DNA of 39,622 nt from Endozoicomonas sp. (ex Botrylloides leachii) (GCA_028728195.1 JAQYUY010000073.1:1-39622); one strand, 5' to 3'. Shown: positions 9,720 to 22,628, counted from the stretch's first letter. Translations and numbers: made by a program. The notes: generated from the letters alone by a model not told the origin.

Positions 9720-10861
9720 TGTGACTCCTCGGTGCTTGTTCGCCATGAGTTGGGGTACTCAAGGATTTCCACGGACCGGGCTGCATCGGTTATATGTAGT
9801 GGCTGGCGAGTATCCACCATAACCGCGACCTCATTAGTAAACGTTGCGGGAGTTGTCTGACTTTTCTTCAGTGCATTAGGGTGAGGGCCATGGGGAAAAC
9901 CACAAGGGTGGAATGTAATCATGCCTGCTTTAATATGATCTCGGCTAAAAAAATTTCCCTGATGATAAAACAGAACTTCATCAAAGTCGTCGTTATTATG
10001 ATAAAAAGGTACCTTTAAGGCACCTGGGTCTGATTCAATGGGGCGAGGGCAAAAAGTACAGACAACAAAGGCTTTTCCAACAAAGGTGGTATGAACCGAC
10101 GGCGGTAGGTGATATCGGTGGCTAGTTATTGGACGAATATCTCGCCAGTTTAGAGATACCACAGTATTTGTGCCGTGCCAGCCAATAGCATCCAACGGAT
10201 TAAATGGGTAGGTAATACGAGTTACTTGATCTAATCGTTTAACATGGACTTCACAGCTGTTTTCGTTTTGTTGTTCAATAAACTGTGTATTGATTTTTGG
10301 GTAGTTCAGTGCAGCGGGATCATAAATAGCGTTATAACCTGCGACACCTTTATCGGGTAAATGGTAACAGCCATCACGGTTCTCAATCATCAATAATATC
10401 ATTGTGCTGGTAGTTTCAAGGCGCCAGGCTGTGCCCCTGGGAATAACAACATAGTCACCATCGGTTAATGTAAGATGACCATAATCGCAATACAGGTCAC
10501 CTTTTCCTTGATGAATAAACAGTAATTCATCACTATCGCTATTTCTTACCAGATGGTTCATGGATTGAGTGAGGGTCCAAAAGCGAAGGTGGGTGTCGTT
10601 ATTATAGAGGAAGGGCTTTAATTGCCAGGGGCTAGACATCTGTGTATTCATTTTATTAAGGTCAAAGGCATGGGGTTGAAGAGGGCCTTTGAATGAAGTC
10701 CAAGCGGTTGGTGGGTGTCGATGATGCATGTGAGAAACAGGACCGAAAAAACCCTCCCGGCCAAGCTCCCGCTCATAAGTTCCTTCTGGCAAATCACAGT
10801 GAGCTTGTCTTGAGTGAGTGCCTTCTCTGATAGGAAGGCTGATTCGAGGCTTCTGATTCAT
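9716..10861 (-). CDS. hmgA: homogentisate 1,2-dioxygenase (short form)
   Basis: 381-residue cupin dioxygenase that opens the ring of homogentisate to maleylacetoacetate with Fe(II) and O2. Iron ligands matching human H335, E341 and H371 are visible as H288 (PFYHNN), E295 (DFDEV) and H324 (GFPHGPHP). Two cupin halves can be traced: DELLFIHQG with YVVIPRG, and EVLFYHQG with ITFHPCGFPHG. The protein is shorter than the ~430-residue Pseudomonas/human type and fits the short bacterial form. The ATG has an AAGGAG site (10868-10873, complement). It is first in a two-gene operon, overlapping the FAH-family gene by four bases. No hppD or HmgR-type regulator is nearby. Confidence 0.92.
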   Translation of the reverse strand: MNQKPRISLPIREGTHSRQAHCDLPEGTYERELGREGFFGPVSHMHHRHPPTAWTSFKGPLQPHAFDLNKMNTQMSSPWQLKPFLYNNDTHLRFWTLTQSMNHLVRNSDSDELLFIHQGKGDLYCDYGHLTLTDGDYVVIPRGTAWRLETTSTMILLMIENRDGCYHLPDKGVAGYNAIYDPAALNYPKINTQFIEQQNENSCEVHVKRLDQVTRITYPFNPLDAIGWHGTNTVVSLNWRDIRPITSHRYHLPPSVHTTFVGKAFVVCTFCPRPIESDPGALKVPFYHNNDDFDEVLFYHQGNFFSRDHIKAGMITFHPCGFPHGPHPNALKKSQTTPATFTNEVAVMVDTRQPLHITDAARSVEILEYPNSWRTSTEESQ

Positions 10862-11771
10862 TGTTGACTCCTTGAAGCATTTTTTTATAGAGCCATTATA
10901 ACGACAAGTGGCTTGTAATTAGATGAAATGATGCTTAAAAGGTCTAAAATAGTTAAAAAAATTTTATAGAGTGGAAAAAGTTAGATTACCCTTCATAAAA
11001 TAAATTAGCGTTGATCAGTTCCATAATAGCTCTGTAAAGGGCTTTGCTTTCAAGGCTATTTAAGCACAATGATATTAAACCCTCCGAAGAATATTTATAC
11101 AAGTGCACTGTCAATTGTTGTGAGCTGTTTATCAACGATTTTACGAATAAAGTTAGAGCTTTGGTTCGACATAAGGAACTGATTTTGTATAAAGCGGCCA
11201 ACAAGCTAGTTAGGGACGGGGTAGCGTCATGCTGGTAAAGATATCATGTTTCATGCTAGTGGATGTTATCTCTGCATAACCCACGAGTACGTCCTCTAGT
11301 TTATTTGTAAAAATCAATATGCCGCTTTGATGCAAATTTTTGCAAAATCAGTGTGATGCAACAGTCATATAGTATTCCGTTGACGTATAACTAATGTTGA
11401 GAATTCTGGTTATGCACGACTCCCTATTGTTAATAATGGAGTTAGCTCTTTTAGAGTAAAGGTAATCCAGTCTTTTAAAGCAGGTTGTAAAAACTTTAGC
11501 TCGACAATACCTAGTCGCCATCATAAAGGGCAGGAGCAAATACTTTTTCTGATATTATCCAATCATATTTTTTTCTTATCTTGTATATAAAAACTATATC
11601 TCGCATGTAGGGAGAAAAAAACAAGCGAACCATAAACATGGTTACCGGATAAGGATCATGTTACTAATAAGCCGTTTATCCAACGAATACCTGAATTTCA
11701 GAACATAAATAACTCAACATTAAGTCAATGTTAAGGAGAGGGAATCAATAAATTTGAAGATAATAAATTAA
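10862..11771. other. about 0.9 kb spacer upstream of hmgA, no convincing gene
   Basis: Short open stretches of about 60-70 codons exist on both strands, but none has a good start and ribosome site or a recognisable motif. The hmgA promoter must lie at its left side. An AACATT/AATGTT repeat at about 11718-11734 lies just beyond the last tRNA of the minus-strand tRNA cluster, but it is AT-only and unconvincing as a terminator. Confidence 0.45.
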
Positions 11772-11845
11772 TGGAGGCGGGCACCGGAGTCGAACCGGCC
11801 TAGATGGAGTTGCAGTCCACTGTATAACCGCTCTACCAACCCGCC
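11772..11845 (-). tRNA. tRNA-Cys (anticodon GCA), copy 2
   Basis: A 74-nt cloverleaf on the minus strand: acceptor GGCGGGT, anticodon loop CTGCAAC with anticodon GCA, T-loop GTTCGACTC, and an encoded CCA end. It is identical over its full length to the copy at 12024-12097 and is the last tRNA of the cluster in transcription order. Confidence 0.95.
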
Positions 11846-11869
11846 AAAAGAGAGACGTTACTTTAATTT

Positions 11870-11957
11870 TGGTGCCCGAGACCGGAATCGAACCGGTACG
11901 ACCTTATCGGTCGGCAGATTTTAAGTCTGCTGTGTCTACCAATTTCACCACCCGGGC
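11870..11957 (-). tRNA. tRNA-Leu (anticodon TAA)
   Basis: 88-nt class II tRNA on the minus strand: acceptor GCCCGGG, anticodon loop CTTAAAA with anticodon TAA (reads UUA/UUG), a long variable arm (GCCGACCGATAAGGTCGT), T-loop GTTCGATTC and an encoded CCA. It corresponds to leuZ, which follows pgsA-glyW-cysT in E. coli. Confidence 0.96.
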
Positions 11958-12023
11958 AATCTATAAGATAGATTTTATAACCAGCTATATACTGGGCAAT
12001 GCTAATACATAACTGATGCTTTC

Positions 12024-12097
12024 TGGAGGCGGGCACCGGAGTCGAACCGGCCTAGATGGAGTTGCAGTCCACTGTATAACCGCTCTACCAACCCGCC
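12024..12097 (-). tRNA. tRNA-Cys (anticodon GCA), copy 1
   Basis: Same 74-nt sequence as the copy at 11772-11845, with anticodon GCA and encoded CCA. By position, between tRNA-Gly and tRNA-Leu, this is the ancestral cysT; the copy beyond tRNA-Leu is the extra one. Confidence 0.96.
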
Positions 12098-12147
12098 TCA
12101 ATCACTTCTGTTAATACAAAGCTTTATCTTTGTATTATTTTTTATAT

Positions 12148-12223
<76 letters not shown>

Positions 12224-12695
12224 ATCGCTCCGACTTAACTAGTTATAAAGCTTTTTAATACCTAGTTTTTTATATATACGCTCACTTAACTTACCCAAAT
12301 TTCACTTTTTAGCATTATAGCTGCTAAAGGACCTTAATTTTTTTTGGTAAGTTTTATTTTACGCCGCGAAGCATACAGAAAAAAGTAAAAACTGTAAAGG
12401 CTTATTATTTTCTGCTTTTTACTCATATAACAACTCTTATGTGAAACAATGTTTAACATAAGTAGAGTAAACAAAATAAAACGCCCTGAGTTCTTAGTCC
12501 TTTGCGTCGCAGGAGTTTATTCTAGAAATTTTTAACTTCTTGTCAATAGGTTAACGTCATAAGATAGCCTATTAGTTTTATTTAGGTTACCTAAGTAAAA
12601 AAATTAACACATATTGGCAGATCAAACATAACGATAATTAGGCTTGTTATTATGGCTACGTATGATCGACTCGACTAGCTTTTTTACTAGGAGTG
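12224..12695. other. spacer between pgsA and the tRNA cluster
   Basis: No gene. A TATAAT on the minus strand (complement 12314-12319), about 90 bases upstream of tRNA-Gly, could be a tRNA promoter -10, but I see no good -35. On the minus strand an ACGC/GCGT pair followed by TTTTATTTT around 12475-12510 may end pgsA transcription; this is weak. Confidence 0.35.
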
Positions 12696-13283
12696 TCATT
12701 TTTTCATTTTTAGGTTGCAGGCTTTATTTTTTTCAAAAGGGCTTAGATCTGGCCATGCTGCTTTCAAATATACATACATTGACCACAATGTTAATATAAC
12801 AGAGAGGTAGAGCAGGACTATGCCTAAATAACTTATCAAGCCGCCAAGATGTAAAGGAGATAACAATAAAAAGGTAATCGCCGCCATTTGCGCCATCGTT
12901 TTAGCTTTACCGATTATGCTGACGGCCACACTTGTTCGCTTACCCAGTTCAGCCATCCATTCGCGTAGAGCAGAAATAACGATTTCACGTCCTATAATAA
13001 TCATTGCTGGAAGTGTGATCCAAAACGTATTAGACCCATCAATTAAAAGACACAGAGCGGTTGTTACCATGATTTTATCAGCAGCTGGATCAAAGAATGC
13101 TCCAAAAGGTGTTGCCTGATTCAGTTTTCGGGCAAGAAATCCATCAAACCAGTCTGTTACCGCGGCAATAAAAAAAATACCAGCAGAAGCCAAGTGCCTA
13201 GTTTCGAAGGGCAGGTAAAATACCAGCACTAAGATTGGCACCAAAATAATGCGCAGGGATGTTAAGGTATTTGGAATATTCAT
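12696..13283 (-). CDS. pgsA: CDP-diacylglycerol--glycerol-3-phosphate 3-phosphatidyltransferase
   Basis: Membrane enzyme making phosphatidylglycerophosphate, the committed step to phosphatidylglycerol and cardiolipin. The CDP-alcohol phosphatidyltransferase signature D-G-x2-A-R-x8-G-x3-D-x3-D is intact (DGFLAR, then GAFFDPAAD). Several hydrophobic helices are visible, and the N-terminus [12 protein letters not shown] is typical. I chose the ATG at 13283 (195 residues); the frame remains open for 24 more codons to a TTG with no supporting site. In E. coli and Pseudomonas uvrC precedes pgsA; here uvrC is about 19 kb away on the other strand. The tRNA-Gly/Cys/Leu cluster downstream is the conserved arrangement. 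Confidence 0.94.
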   Translation of the reverse strand: MNIPNTLTSLRIILVPILVLVFYLPFETRHLASAGIFFIAAVTDWFDGFLARKLNQATPFGAFFDPAADKIMVTTALCLLIDGSNTFWITLPAMIIIGREIVISALREWMAELGKRTSVAVSIIGKAKTMAQMAAITFLLLSPLHLGGLISYLGIVLLYLSVILTLWSMYVYLKAAWPDLSPFEKNKACNLKMKK

Positions 13284-13470
13284 ATTTGGATGCTCTACTA
13301 CCTGACTATAGAGGAGAATACCCAGCTGATATAAAACTGCAATCTTTATACTCAAAAAACGTCAGTCGTTAACCATACGATTTAAAGTTGTTTTGAGTAT
13401 TAAGCGTTCTATATTGCCGAGTAAACAGCCTCCTTAAGTCAGTTGAGAGTGGTTTGAAAGGCAGCATCTC

Positions 13471-16022
<2,552 letters not shown>

Positions 16023-16274
16023 GCGTATATTTTAATAGTCAGAGACAGAGCCTATTTTACAGGGAAAGAGCATATTGCCAAGCTATAGATACTGGCAAGT
16101 CATATTATTTTTAAAAATACTGCCGTAAATTGTCATAAAATTACATTTATTCCTTATCTCTATTGGTATATCTTATGCAAAAATTTTAGAGCAGTATGTT
16201 CAGGCTGTCGTGGATCATCTTCAAGATAGCTATATCTGCACTGTAATGATGATTACTTGATAACGGAGTTGTGC

Positions 16275-17531
16275 ATGGGATTTCAAAAGATTAAGGTTCC
16301 TGCCATTGGTGATAAAATCACCGTCAATAATGATATGTCATTGAAAGTCCCCAATCGACCGATTATTCCCTTTATAGAAGGCGATGGCATTGGCGCAGAT
16401 GTATCTCCATCTATGATAAAGGCCGTTAATGCTGCGGTAAAAAAAGCTTACGGTGGTGAGCGTGAAATATCTTGGATGGAAGTATATTGTGGTGAAAAAG
16501 CTACGCATGTATACGGTGAAAACATATGGATGCCAGATGAAACGCTAGAGGCGTTGAAAACGTATATTGTCGGCATTAAAGGCCCCTTGACAACGCCAGT
16601 TGGTGAAGGCATTCGCTCTTTGAATGTTGCTTTGAGGCAAGAGTTAGATCTGTTTGCTTGTATTCGTCCCGTACGCTGGTTTGAAGGTGTGCCGAGCCCA
16701 GTGCGAGAGCCGGAAAAAACGGATATGGTTATTTTCCGTGAAAACTCAGAAGATATTTATGCAGGTATTGAATGGCAGGCAGGTAGCCCTGATGCTCAAA
16801 AAGTTATCGATTTTCTTAGAGATGAAATGGATGTTACCAAAATTCGTTTTCCTGACCATTGCGGCATAGGCGTAAAGCCGGTATCTAAAGAAGGTACTCA
16901 GCGTTTGGTTAAAAAAGCTATCCAATTCGCAATTGATAATCACCGAGACTCGGTTACCTTAGTACATAAAGGTAACATCATGAAGTTCACTGAGGGAGCT
17001 TTTAAAGACTGGGGCTATCAGACAGCAATTGAATTATTCGGTGGTAAGCCCCTAGATGGCGGGCCATGGCATGTTATTAAGCACCCTGAAACGGGTAAAA
17101 ATATTGTTATTAAGGATGTAATTGCAGACGCATTTTTACAACAAATTCTAATGCGTCCTGCTGAGTATGATGTTATAGCAACACTCAATTTAAATGGTGA
17201 TTATATTTCTGATGCTCTTGCTGCTCAAGTCGGCGGTATTGGTATTGCTCCCGGAGCAAATATTGGTGCGCCTGTTGCTATATTTGAAGCAACACATGGC
17301 ACAGCACCAAAATATGCAGGGCAAGATAAAGTAAATCCTGGTTCTGTGATTTTGTCTGCGGAAATGATGCTTCGGCATCTTGGCTGGGAAGAGGCTGCTG
17401 ATCTGATCATTAAGGGCGTTGAAGGGGCGATTGCTGCTAAAACAGTCACATATGATTTTGAACGCTTAATGGAAGGTGCCAAGTTATTGAAGTGCTCTGA
17501 GTTTGCTGATGCGATAATCAGCCAGATGTAA
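16275..17531 (+). CDS. icd: NADP-dependent isocitrate dehydrogenase
   Basis: 418 residues, very close to E. coli Icd. TCA-cycle enzyme converting isocitrate to 2-oxoglutarate with NADPH formation. The phosphorylation loop GIRSLNV is intact with S115 (E. coli S113), so control by the AceK kinase is possible. The [10 protein letters not shown]-type substrate stretch is present as [10 protein letters not shown], and [14 protein letters not shown] marks the cofactor side. I start at the ATG at 16275 with GGAG upstream; a TTG six codons earlier has no support. It is followed by a strong hairpin. Confidence 0.97.
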   Translation: MGFQKIKVPAIGDKITVNNDMSLKVPNRPIIPFIEGDGIGADVSPSMIKAVNAAVKKAYGGEREISWMEVYCGEKATHVYGENIWMPDETLEALKTYIVGIKGPLTTPVGEGIRSLNVALRQELDLFACIRPVRWFEGVPSPVREPEKTDMVIFRENSEDIYAGIEWQAGSPDAQKVIDFLRDEMDVTKIRFPDHCGIGVKPVSKEGTQRLVKKAIQFAIDNHRDSVTLVHKGNIMKFTEGAFKDWGYQTAIELFGGKPLDGGPWHVIKHPETGKNIVIKDVIADAFLQQILMRPAEYDVIATLNLNGDYISDALAAQVGGIGIAPGANIGAPVAIFEATHGTAPKYAGQDKVNPGSVILSAEMMLRHLGWEEAADLIIKGVEGAIAAKTVTYDFERLMEGAKLLKCSEFADAIISQM

Positions 17532-17569
17532 TCTAATACATTTTATATGCTACTTAAGAGTATCAAGGT

Positions 17570-17608
17570 ACACCTGTAGTTTTTATATAACGCAAAAATT
17601 ACAGGTGT
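17570..17608 (+). terminator. 15-bp hairpin downstream of icd
   Basis: ACACCTGTAGTTTTT (17570-17584) pairs with AAAAATTACAGGTGT (17594-17608) over a 9-nt loop; all 15 positions pair, one as G-U. It lies 38 bases past the icd stop. There is no T-run after the stem, so it may be an mRNA 3'-end stabiliser or processed terminator rather than a classical intrinsic terminator. Confidence 0.5.
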
Positions 17609-18169
17609 GCCCTAGTACCTATTTAAATAATACGATCTTAGAAAGCTTGGGAATAGTCCTGAAAACTATTGCCTAGTTTGATTGGTTTCGGGGTAGATAT
17701 ACAAATCCAGATTAATTAAAAGAAATAAGTTCATCATAAAATATGGCAAAAAAATGAAGTAACCCGCTGAAAAAAAGAACCATTTGTTACTAAAGTCAGC
17801 AAAAATCAACTACAAGGTCATCGATAAGTTTGTTAACCAACGACAACATCAACTACTTAGGTTCATGACCCTGTTATTTATACTCCATTGAACCTGAAAA
17901 CTTGCGCACAGCAAATGTTTTTCGAGGCATTCGAAGCGCAAAATCTCTATTTATTTACAATTTATTGCCCAAAGGAATCATTTTTCAGTTTTCTGTATCT
18001 TGTTATTTTTATAGGGGTGTCTTTAGAATAGGAAATAGGAAGTCATTATTTTGAAGATTTTCTCAATAGAAAATACAATCACATGAGGTGATTTGCTTTT
18101 TTTGAAAAGCTTTTGACTCTCAGAATAACATTAAGTGAGATACAGTTCTTTGGCTGTTAATAATATCAT
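17609..18169. other. spacer between icd and clpS
   Basis: No gene found. In Pseudomonas cspD sits here; I looked for the cold-shock start (KVKWFN-type) on both strands and found nothing similar. The clpS promoter should be in the right half but is not obvious, and no good ribosome site precedes the clpS ATG. Confidence 0.45.
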
Positions 18170-18526
18170 ATGAGTAATCTCTATAGGTTTCGTCTAGACT
18201 TAGAAAATGAAGGATATGAAAAGGAAGGCGATCAGGATATTGCTGTCGCTCCTGAGAAAGTTCGAGCGCCTCCACCTTCCATGTATCAGGTCTTGCTCCT
18301 GAATGATGACTTTACACCAATGGATTTTGTCGTTGATGTACTGGAGAAGTTTTTTAATATGCCAACGGAAAAGGCAGCTCAAGTCATGCTATTGGTCCAT
18401 ACTGAAGGTAAAGCTGTTTGCGGTGTGTTCAGCAAGGATGTTGCAGAAACTAAGGCTCAGCAAATTAATCAGTACTCCAGAGAAAACCAGCATCCCCTGT
18501 TGTGCAAGACAGAAAAAACCGATTAG
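18170..18526 (+). CDS. clpS: ATP-dependent Clp protease adaptor ClpS
   Basis: 118 residues. ClpS binds proteins with N-terminal Leu, Phe, Tyr or Trp and delivers them to ClpAP. A flexible N-terminal tail (1-35) precedes the core, with [18 protein letters not shown] and the conserved [21 protein letters not shown] region; the N-degron pocket residues N-D-D and the second-strand histidine are visible. The ATG gives the expected length, but the ribosome site is poor. It ends 18 bp before clpA, a standard operon arrangement. It works with bpt and aat just downstream, which create such N-termini. Confidence 0.96.
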   Translation: MSNLYRFRLDLENEGYEKEGDQDIAVAPEKVRAPPPSMYQVLLLNDDFTPMDFVVDVLEKFFNMPTEKAAQVMLLVHTEGKAVCGVFSKDVAETKAQQINQYSRENQHPLLCKTEKTD

Positions 18527-18544
18527 CGTTTTCAGGGTTATAAT

Positions 18545-20842
18545 ATGCTTAATAAAGACCTCGAGTTAACACTTAATACCGCCTTTAGAGATGCAAGGAG
18601 TAAGCGTCATGAATTTATGACGGTAGAGCATTTATTGCTGTCATTACTGGATAATGAGTCAGCCTCTAGTGTGCTAGTAGCCTGTGGCGTTGAACTGAAT
18701 AAACTAAAGAAAGAACTTGCTGAGTTTATTGATACTACAACGCCACTTATTTCTATAAACGATTCTGATAGAGAGACGCAGCCTACGCTTGGCTTTCAGC
18801 GTGTACTTCAACGTGCTGTTTTTCATGTACAAAGCTCAGGAAAAAAAGAAGTAACTGGTGCTAATGTGCTAGTTGCTATATTCAGCGAGCAAGAGAGCCA
18901 GGCTGTTTATTTTCTAAAACAACAAGATATTGCTCGAATTGATGTGGTGAACTACATAGCGCATGGTATCTCCAAAATCCCTGGGCAAGATCTTGAAGAG
19001 CTAGGCCACGAGGTAGTTGAAGATGGGGACTCTGAGCAGCCTAGTAAAGATCCGCTAAAAAATTATGCTAATAACTTAAATGACCAAGCTTGCCAAGGGC
19101 GTATTGATCCTTTAGTTGGCAGAGAGGAGGAAGTTGAACGAGTTTGTCAGATTTTAACTCGTCGCCGTAAGAACAACCCTCTTCTTGTTGGTGAGGCTGG
19201 TGTTGGTAAAACAGCAATTGCTGAAGGTTTAGCAAGGCGAATTGTTGATGGAGAAGTTCCAGAAGTTCTTTCCAAAGCAACCGTCTACTCACTTGATCTT
19301 GGCTCGCTGCTTGCGGGTACCAAGTACCGTGGTGATTTTGAGAAGCGATTCAAGAAGTTATTAGGTGAACTGAAGAAACAAGATAATGCCATTCTCTTTA
19401 TTGATGAAATTCACACAATTATTGGAGCAGGTGCAGCTTCAGGCGGTGTAATGGATGCATCTAACCTGCTCAAACCTTTATTGACATCTGGGGATATTCG
19501 TTGTGTAGGCTCAACCACATTCCAAGAATTTCGAGGTATTTTTGAAAAGGATAGAGCGCTTGCAAGACGTTTTCAAAAGGTCGACGTCATAGAGCCAAAT
19601 GTAGAAGATACGCTAGATATCCTTCGGGGTTTGAAAAATAAATTCGAAGAACACCATGATCTTAAGTATCAAGATGATGCATTAAAAGCTGCTGCCGAAT
19701 TGGCAGATCGTTATATTAATGATCGCCATATGCCAGATAAAGCCATTGATGTTATTGATGAAGCTGGAGCTTATCAACGGTTACAAGCGGAAAAAGATCG
19801 TAAAAAAACTATTGAGGTAGATGATGTGGAAAATATTGTCGCCAAAATTGCACGTATTCCTCCAAAAACGGTATCTGTCTCTGATAAAGATACGCTAAGC
19901 AAGCTTGATCGTAACTTAAAAATGGTTGTATTTGGTCAAGATGATGCGATTACATCACTTGCAACAGCTATTAAATTATCTAGGGCAGGGCTTAAAGCTC
20001 CGGAAAAGCCAGTTGGTTCTTTTCTTTTTTCAGGCCCAACTGGAGTTGGCAAAACAGAAGTCTGTCGCCAGTTAGCTCAGGCACTAGGTATAGAACTTGT
20101 TCGTTTTGATATGTCTGAATACATGGAAAGCCACACTGTTTCTCGCCTTATTGGTGCTCCTCCAGGTTATGTCGGCTTTGATCAAGGCGGACTATTAACC
20201 GAAGCAATAAATAAAACGCCTCATTGTGTTTTGTTGCTGGATGAAATTGAAAAAGGCCACCCAGATGTATTTAATTTGCTATTACAAGTCATGGATCACG
20301 GTACATTGACTGATAATAACGGCCGCAAAGCAGATTTCAGGAATGTAATCTTTATCATGACTACTAATGCTGGTGCGGAATCTATGAACCGTAGCTCTAT
20401 TGGTTTTCTTGAGCAAGATCATGCGAGTGACGGTATGGGTATTATTAAAAAGACCTTTTCACCTGAGTTTCGCAACAGGTTGGATGGAATTATTCCATTT
20501 GCACCGCTTAATGGTGAAATTATCAAACACGTAGTTGATAAATTTCTCACTGAGTTACAGGCGCAGCTAGATGAGCGCATGGTGCAGATAGATGTCGATG
20601 ATAAAGCTAGAGATTGGCTGGCTCAGAAAGGTTTTGATCGCCAGATGGGTGCGCGACCAATGGGGCGTGTGATCCAGGAGCACGTAAAGAAGCCCTTGGC
20701 CGAACATTTACTCTTTGGCAAGCTTGCTGAAAATGGCGGCAATGTCAAAGTTACTGTCAAAAAAGATGAACTGCATTTAAAAATTGAAGCCGCCAAAAAT
20801 AGAGCTTCAGATTTAGAAACAGCTGATGAAGAGGCCAGTTGA
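18545..20842 (+). CDS. clpA: ATP-dependent Clp protease ATP-binding subunit ClpA
   Basis: 765 residues (E. coli 758). Hexameric AAA+ unfoldase that feeds substrates to ClpP. The Clp N-domain (1-145), which docks ClpS, is followed by D1 with Walker A GEAGVGKT at 216-223 and Walker B ILFIDEIH, then D2 with GPTGVGKT at 497-504, VLLLDEIEK and the sensor-2 GARPMGR. The C-terminal tail is acidic. clpP is not in this window. Convergent with infA, 55 bp apart, with no clear terminator between. Confidence 0.97.
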   Translation: MLNKDLELTLNTAFRDARSKRHEFMTVEHLLLSLLDNESASSVLVACGVELNKLKKELAEFIDTTTPLISINDSDRETQPTLGFQRVLQRAVFHVQSSGKKEVTGANVLVAIFSEQESQAVYFLKQQDIARIDVVNYIAHGISKIPGQDLEELGHEVVEDGDSEQPSKDPLKNYANNLNDQACQGRIDPLVGREEEVERVCQILTRRRKNNPLLVGEAGVGKTAIAEGLARRIVDGEVPEVLSKATVYSLDLGSLLAGTKYRGDFEKRFKKLLGELKKQDNAILFIDEIHTIIGAGAASGGVMDASNLLKPLLTSGDIRCVGSTTFQEFRGIFEKDRALARRFQKVDVIEPNVEDTLDILRGLKNKFEEHHDLKYQDDALKAAAELADRYINDRHMPDKAIDVIDEAGAYQRLQAEKDRKKTIEVDDVENIVAKIARIPPKTVSVSDKDTLSKLDRNLKMVVFGQDDAITSLATAIKLSRAGLKAPEKPVGSFLFSGPTGVGKTEVCRQLAQALGIELVRFDMSEYMESHTVSRLIGAPPGYVGFDQGGLLTEAINKTPHCVLLLDEIEKGHPDVFNLLLQVMDHGTLTDNNGRKADFRNVIFIMTTNAGAESMNRSSIGFLEQDHASDGMGIIKKTFSPEFRNRLDGIIPFAPLNGEIIKHVVDKFLTELQAQLDERMVQIDVDDKARDWLAQKGFDRQMGARPMGRVIQEHVKKPLAEHLLFGKLAENGGNVKVTVKKDELHLKIEAAKNRASDLETADEEAS

Positions 20843-20897
20843 CGTCTAGCACATAACGAGCATATTAAGCAGCTGTATTAAGGCACCTTATTAGTTA

Positions 20898-21116
20898 TTA
20901 GCGCGAACGGTATGTGATTCGACCTTTCGTTAGGTCGTAAGGCGTTAATTCTACCTTAACCTTGTCGCCCGTGAGAATGCGTATATAATTTTTACGCATT
21001 TTCCCTGAAATATGTGCGGTTACAATGTGGCCATTTTCCAGCTCTACGCGAAACATTGTGTTAGGAAGGGTATCGATAACAACACCTTCCATTTCTAAGC
21101 TTTCTTCTTTTGCCAT
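20898..21116 (-). CDS. infA: translation initiation factor IF-1
   Basis: 72 residues, the standard length: a single S1/OB fold that sits in the ribosomal A site during initiation. [20 protein letters not shown] and [19 protein letters not shown] are characteristic. It lies about 100 bp downstream of bpt on the same strand, in a conserved neighbourhood with clpA, bpt and aat. Confidence 0.98.
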   Translation of the reverse strand: MAKEESLEMEGVVIDTLPNTMFRVELENGHIVTAHISGKMRKNYIRILTGDKVKVELTPYDLTKGRITYRSR

Positions 21117-21213
21117 GAAGTTCTTACCTCAGAGTATAAAATAGCAGATGATAATTTTCGGCCTGCATTCTGCCTGAAAACTTTGTATAAAGTAAAGGTT
21201 TGCTTTGTTTTGA

Positions 21214-21921
21214 CTATAAAAGCCTTGACCAGTGATTATCAATCAGAAGTTCTATTGGGCGATAATCCATTTTGTAATCCATTTTTTTACAACCTTTTAC
21301 CCAGTAACCAAGGTGCAGGTATTTCATTTCTAACCGCTGTGTTTTCATGATCTGCCAGAGGATACAAAATCGCCCGAGGCTTCGCTTGTTAAAGTCAGGA
21401 TGATAAAAAGTATAAATAGCAGACAGGCTATTTTGGAGCATATCAACAACGGCAACCGCGATCAGTTGGCCATCTAATCGGACATGATAAAAAGAACAGA
21501 AGCTGGGGCTATCTATCAGAAAGCCATTAAATTGTTCAACTGATGGTGGATACATGTCTCCATCTTTATGTTGCACACTAATATAATGTTCATATAGCGC
21601 ATAAATTTCATGGTTCATTTCAGGCTTGTGTCTGGAAATAGTTAAATCCTGATTACGTTTCCAGACGCGCTTCTGGCTGCGGCTAAATTTAAACTCAGCG
21701 ACAGGAATTCTAGCAGGTATACAAGCTTTGCAGCTTATACAGTGAGGTCTGTATATATGGCTACCACTACGTCTGAATCCAATGTCAGCAAGTTGACTAT
21801 ACAGCTCTAGACTTAGAGGTTTATCAGTATCCATAAACAGGGTTGTGGCCTGTTGATTTGGCAAATAGCTGCATGAGTGGGGGTGAGTTGCATAAAATTT
21901 TATGTTTTTTAAAGCAGTCAT
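21214..21921 (-). CDS. bpt: aspartate/glutamate leucyltransferase Bpt (ATE-like)
   Basis: 235 residues. Bacterial protein-transferase that adds leucine from Leu-tRNA to proteins with N-terminal Asp or Glu (established for Vibrio vulnificus Bpt), making them ClpS substrates. It carries the ATE N-terminal cysteine cluster (CISCKACIPAR) and the conserved SRSQKRVWKRN stretch, then a GNAT-like C-terminal half with YTFYHPDFNKRSLG. Its start overlaps the aat stop by four bases (ATGA), so the two transferases are translationally coupled. Confidence 0.95.
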   Translation of the reverse strand: MTALKNIKFYATHPHSCSYLPNQQATTLFMDTDKPLSLELYSQLADIGFRRSGSHIYRPHCISCKACIPARIPVAEFKFSRSQKRVWKRNQDLTISRHKPEMNHEIYALYEHYISVQHKDGDMYPPSVEQFNGFLIDSPSFCSFYHVRLDGQLIAVAVVDMLQNSLSAIYTFYHPDFNKRSLGRFCILWQIMKTQRLEMKYLHLGYWVKGCKKMDYKMDYRPIELLIDNHWSRLL

Positions 21922-22628
21922 TGTAATAGGTCATTCCATTGCCTCTCTGCTATCCAGTTTGCACCGGATGGATTCTTCGAGCAATAGCAATTCAACTGAT
22001 TAATGAATTCTATTCTAGGCATCATACTTGCGCCTAAGGATTGCAAGTGGGGGCTATAAACCTGACAATCAATTAGCTTAAACTTCCATTGCAGTAGATG
22101 ATGACACAACCAAGCAAAAGCAACTTTTGAGGTATTATTCTGCGTGCTAAACATGGATTCGCCAAAAAATACTTTCCCAATAGCAACACCGTATAAACCA
22201 CCCACTAATTTTTCATCAGCCCATACCTCCACAGAGTGAGCATAACCTGTTGCATGCAGAGAGCTATACGCTCGTTTTATAGTGTTAGTAATCCAACTGC
22301 TCATTTCATCACCCCTTGGCTTTGAACACTGATCAATGACGTTATCAAATGCGCGGTCAAAGGTTACTTTGAAAATGTTTTTTCGTAGGATTTTTCTCAA
22401 GGATCGGGAAATAATTATTGATGCAGGCTTAAGCACCATTCTAGGATCAGGGCTCCACCATAAAATAGGTTCACCTTCATTGAACCATGGAAAAATACCA
22501 CGTGAATAAGCCTCTAATAATGTGTTGCCATTAAGGTTACCCCCTGCAGCTAAAAGGCCATCAGGTATTTTAAGAGCCGTATTTGTATCTGGAAATACAG
22601 GTGATGTTTCATTTAACCATGGAATCAT
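21918..22628 (-). CDS. aat: leucyl/phenylalanyl-tRNA--protein transferase
   Basis: 236 residues (E. coli Aat 234). It transfers Leu or Phe to N-terminal Lys/Arg, marking proteins for ClpS-ClpAP. The diagnostic stretch GLLAAGGNL ... SRGIFPWFNEGEPILWWSPDPRMVL is intact (about 24-66), and HSVEVW and GLYGVAIGKVFFGESMFS follow. First gene of the aat-bpt-infA minus-strand unit; divergent from pepD across 138 bp. Confidence 0.97.
   Translation of the reverse strand: MIPWLNETSPVFPDTNTALKIPDGLLAAGGNLNGNTLLEAYSRGIFPWFNEGEPILWWSPDPRMVLKPASIIISRSLRKILRKNIFKVTFDRAFDNVIDQCSKPRGDEMSSWITNTIKRAYSSLHATGYAHSVEVWADEKLVGGLYGVAIGKVFFGESMFSTQNNTSKVAFAWLCHHLLQWKFKLIDCQVYSPHLQSLGASMMPRIEFINQLNCYCSKNPSGANWIAERQWNDLLQ

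Noticed and set aside
10986-11238. Overlapping open stretches of 60-70 codons on both strands upstream of hmgA
   Set aside because: The plus-strand one needs a TTG start, neither has a ribosome site, and neither shows a recognisable motif. Opposite-strand open frames in AT-rich spacer are expected by chance.
11348-11539. A 63-codon minus-strand frame next to the tRNA cluster (ATRYCRAKVF start region)
   Set aside because: No ribosome site, composition typical of spacer DNA, and an equally long open frame on the opposite strand. No family recognised.
13284-13355. Upstream TTG extension of pgsA by 24 codons
   Set aside because: No ribosome site, and the added residues are not expected before the canonical MNIPNTLT start.
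17609-18169. Looked for cspD between icd and clpS
   Set aside because: No KVKWFN-type start or RNP motif on either strand; only AT-rich spacer.
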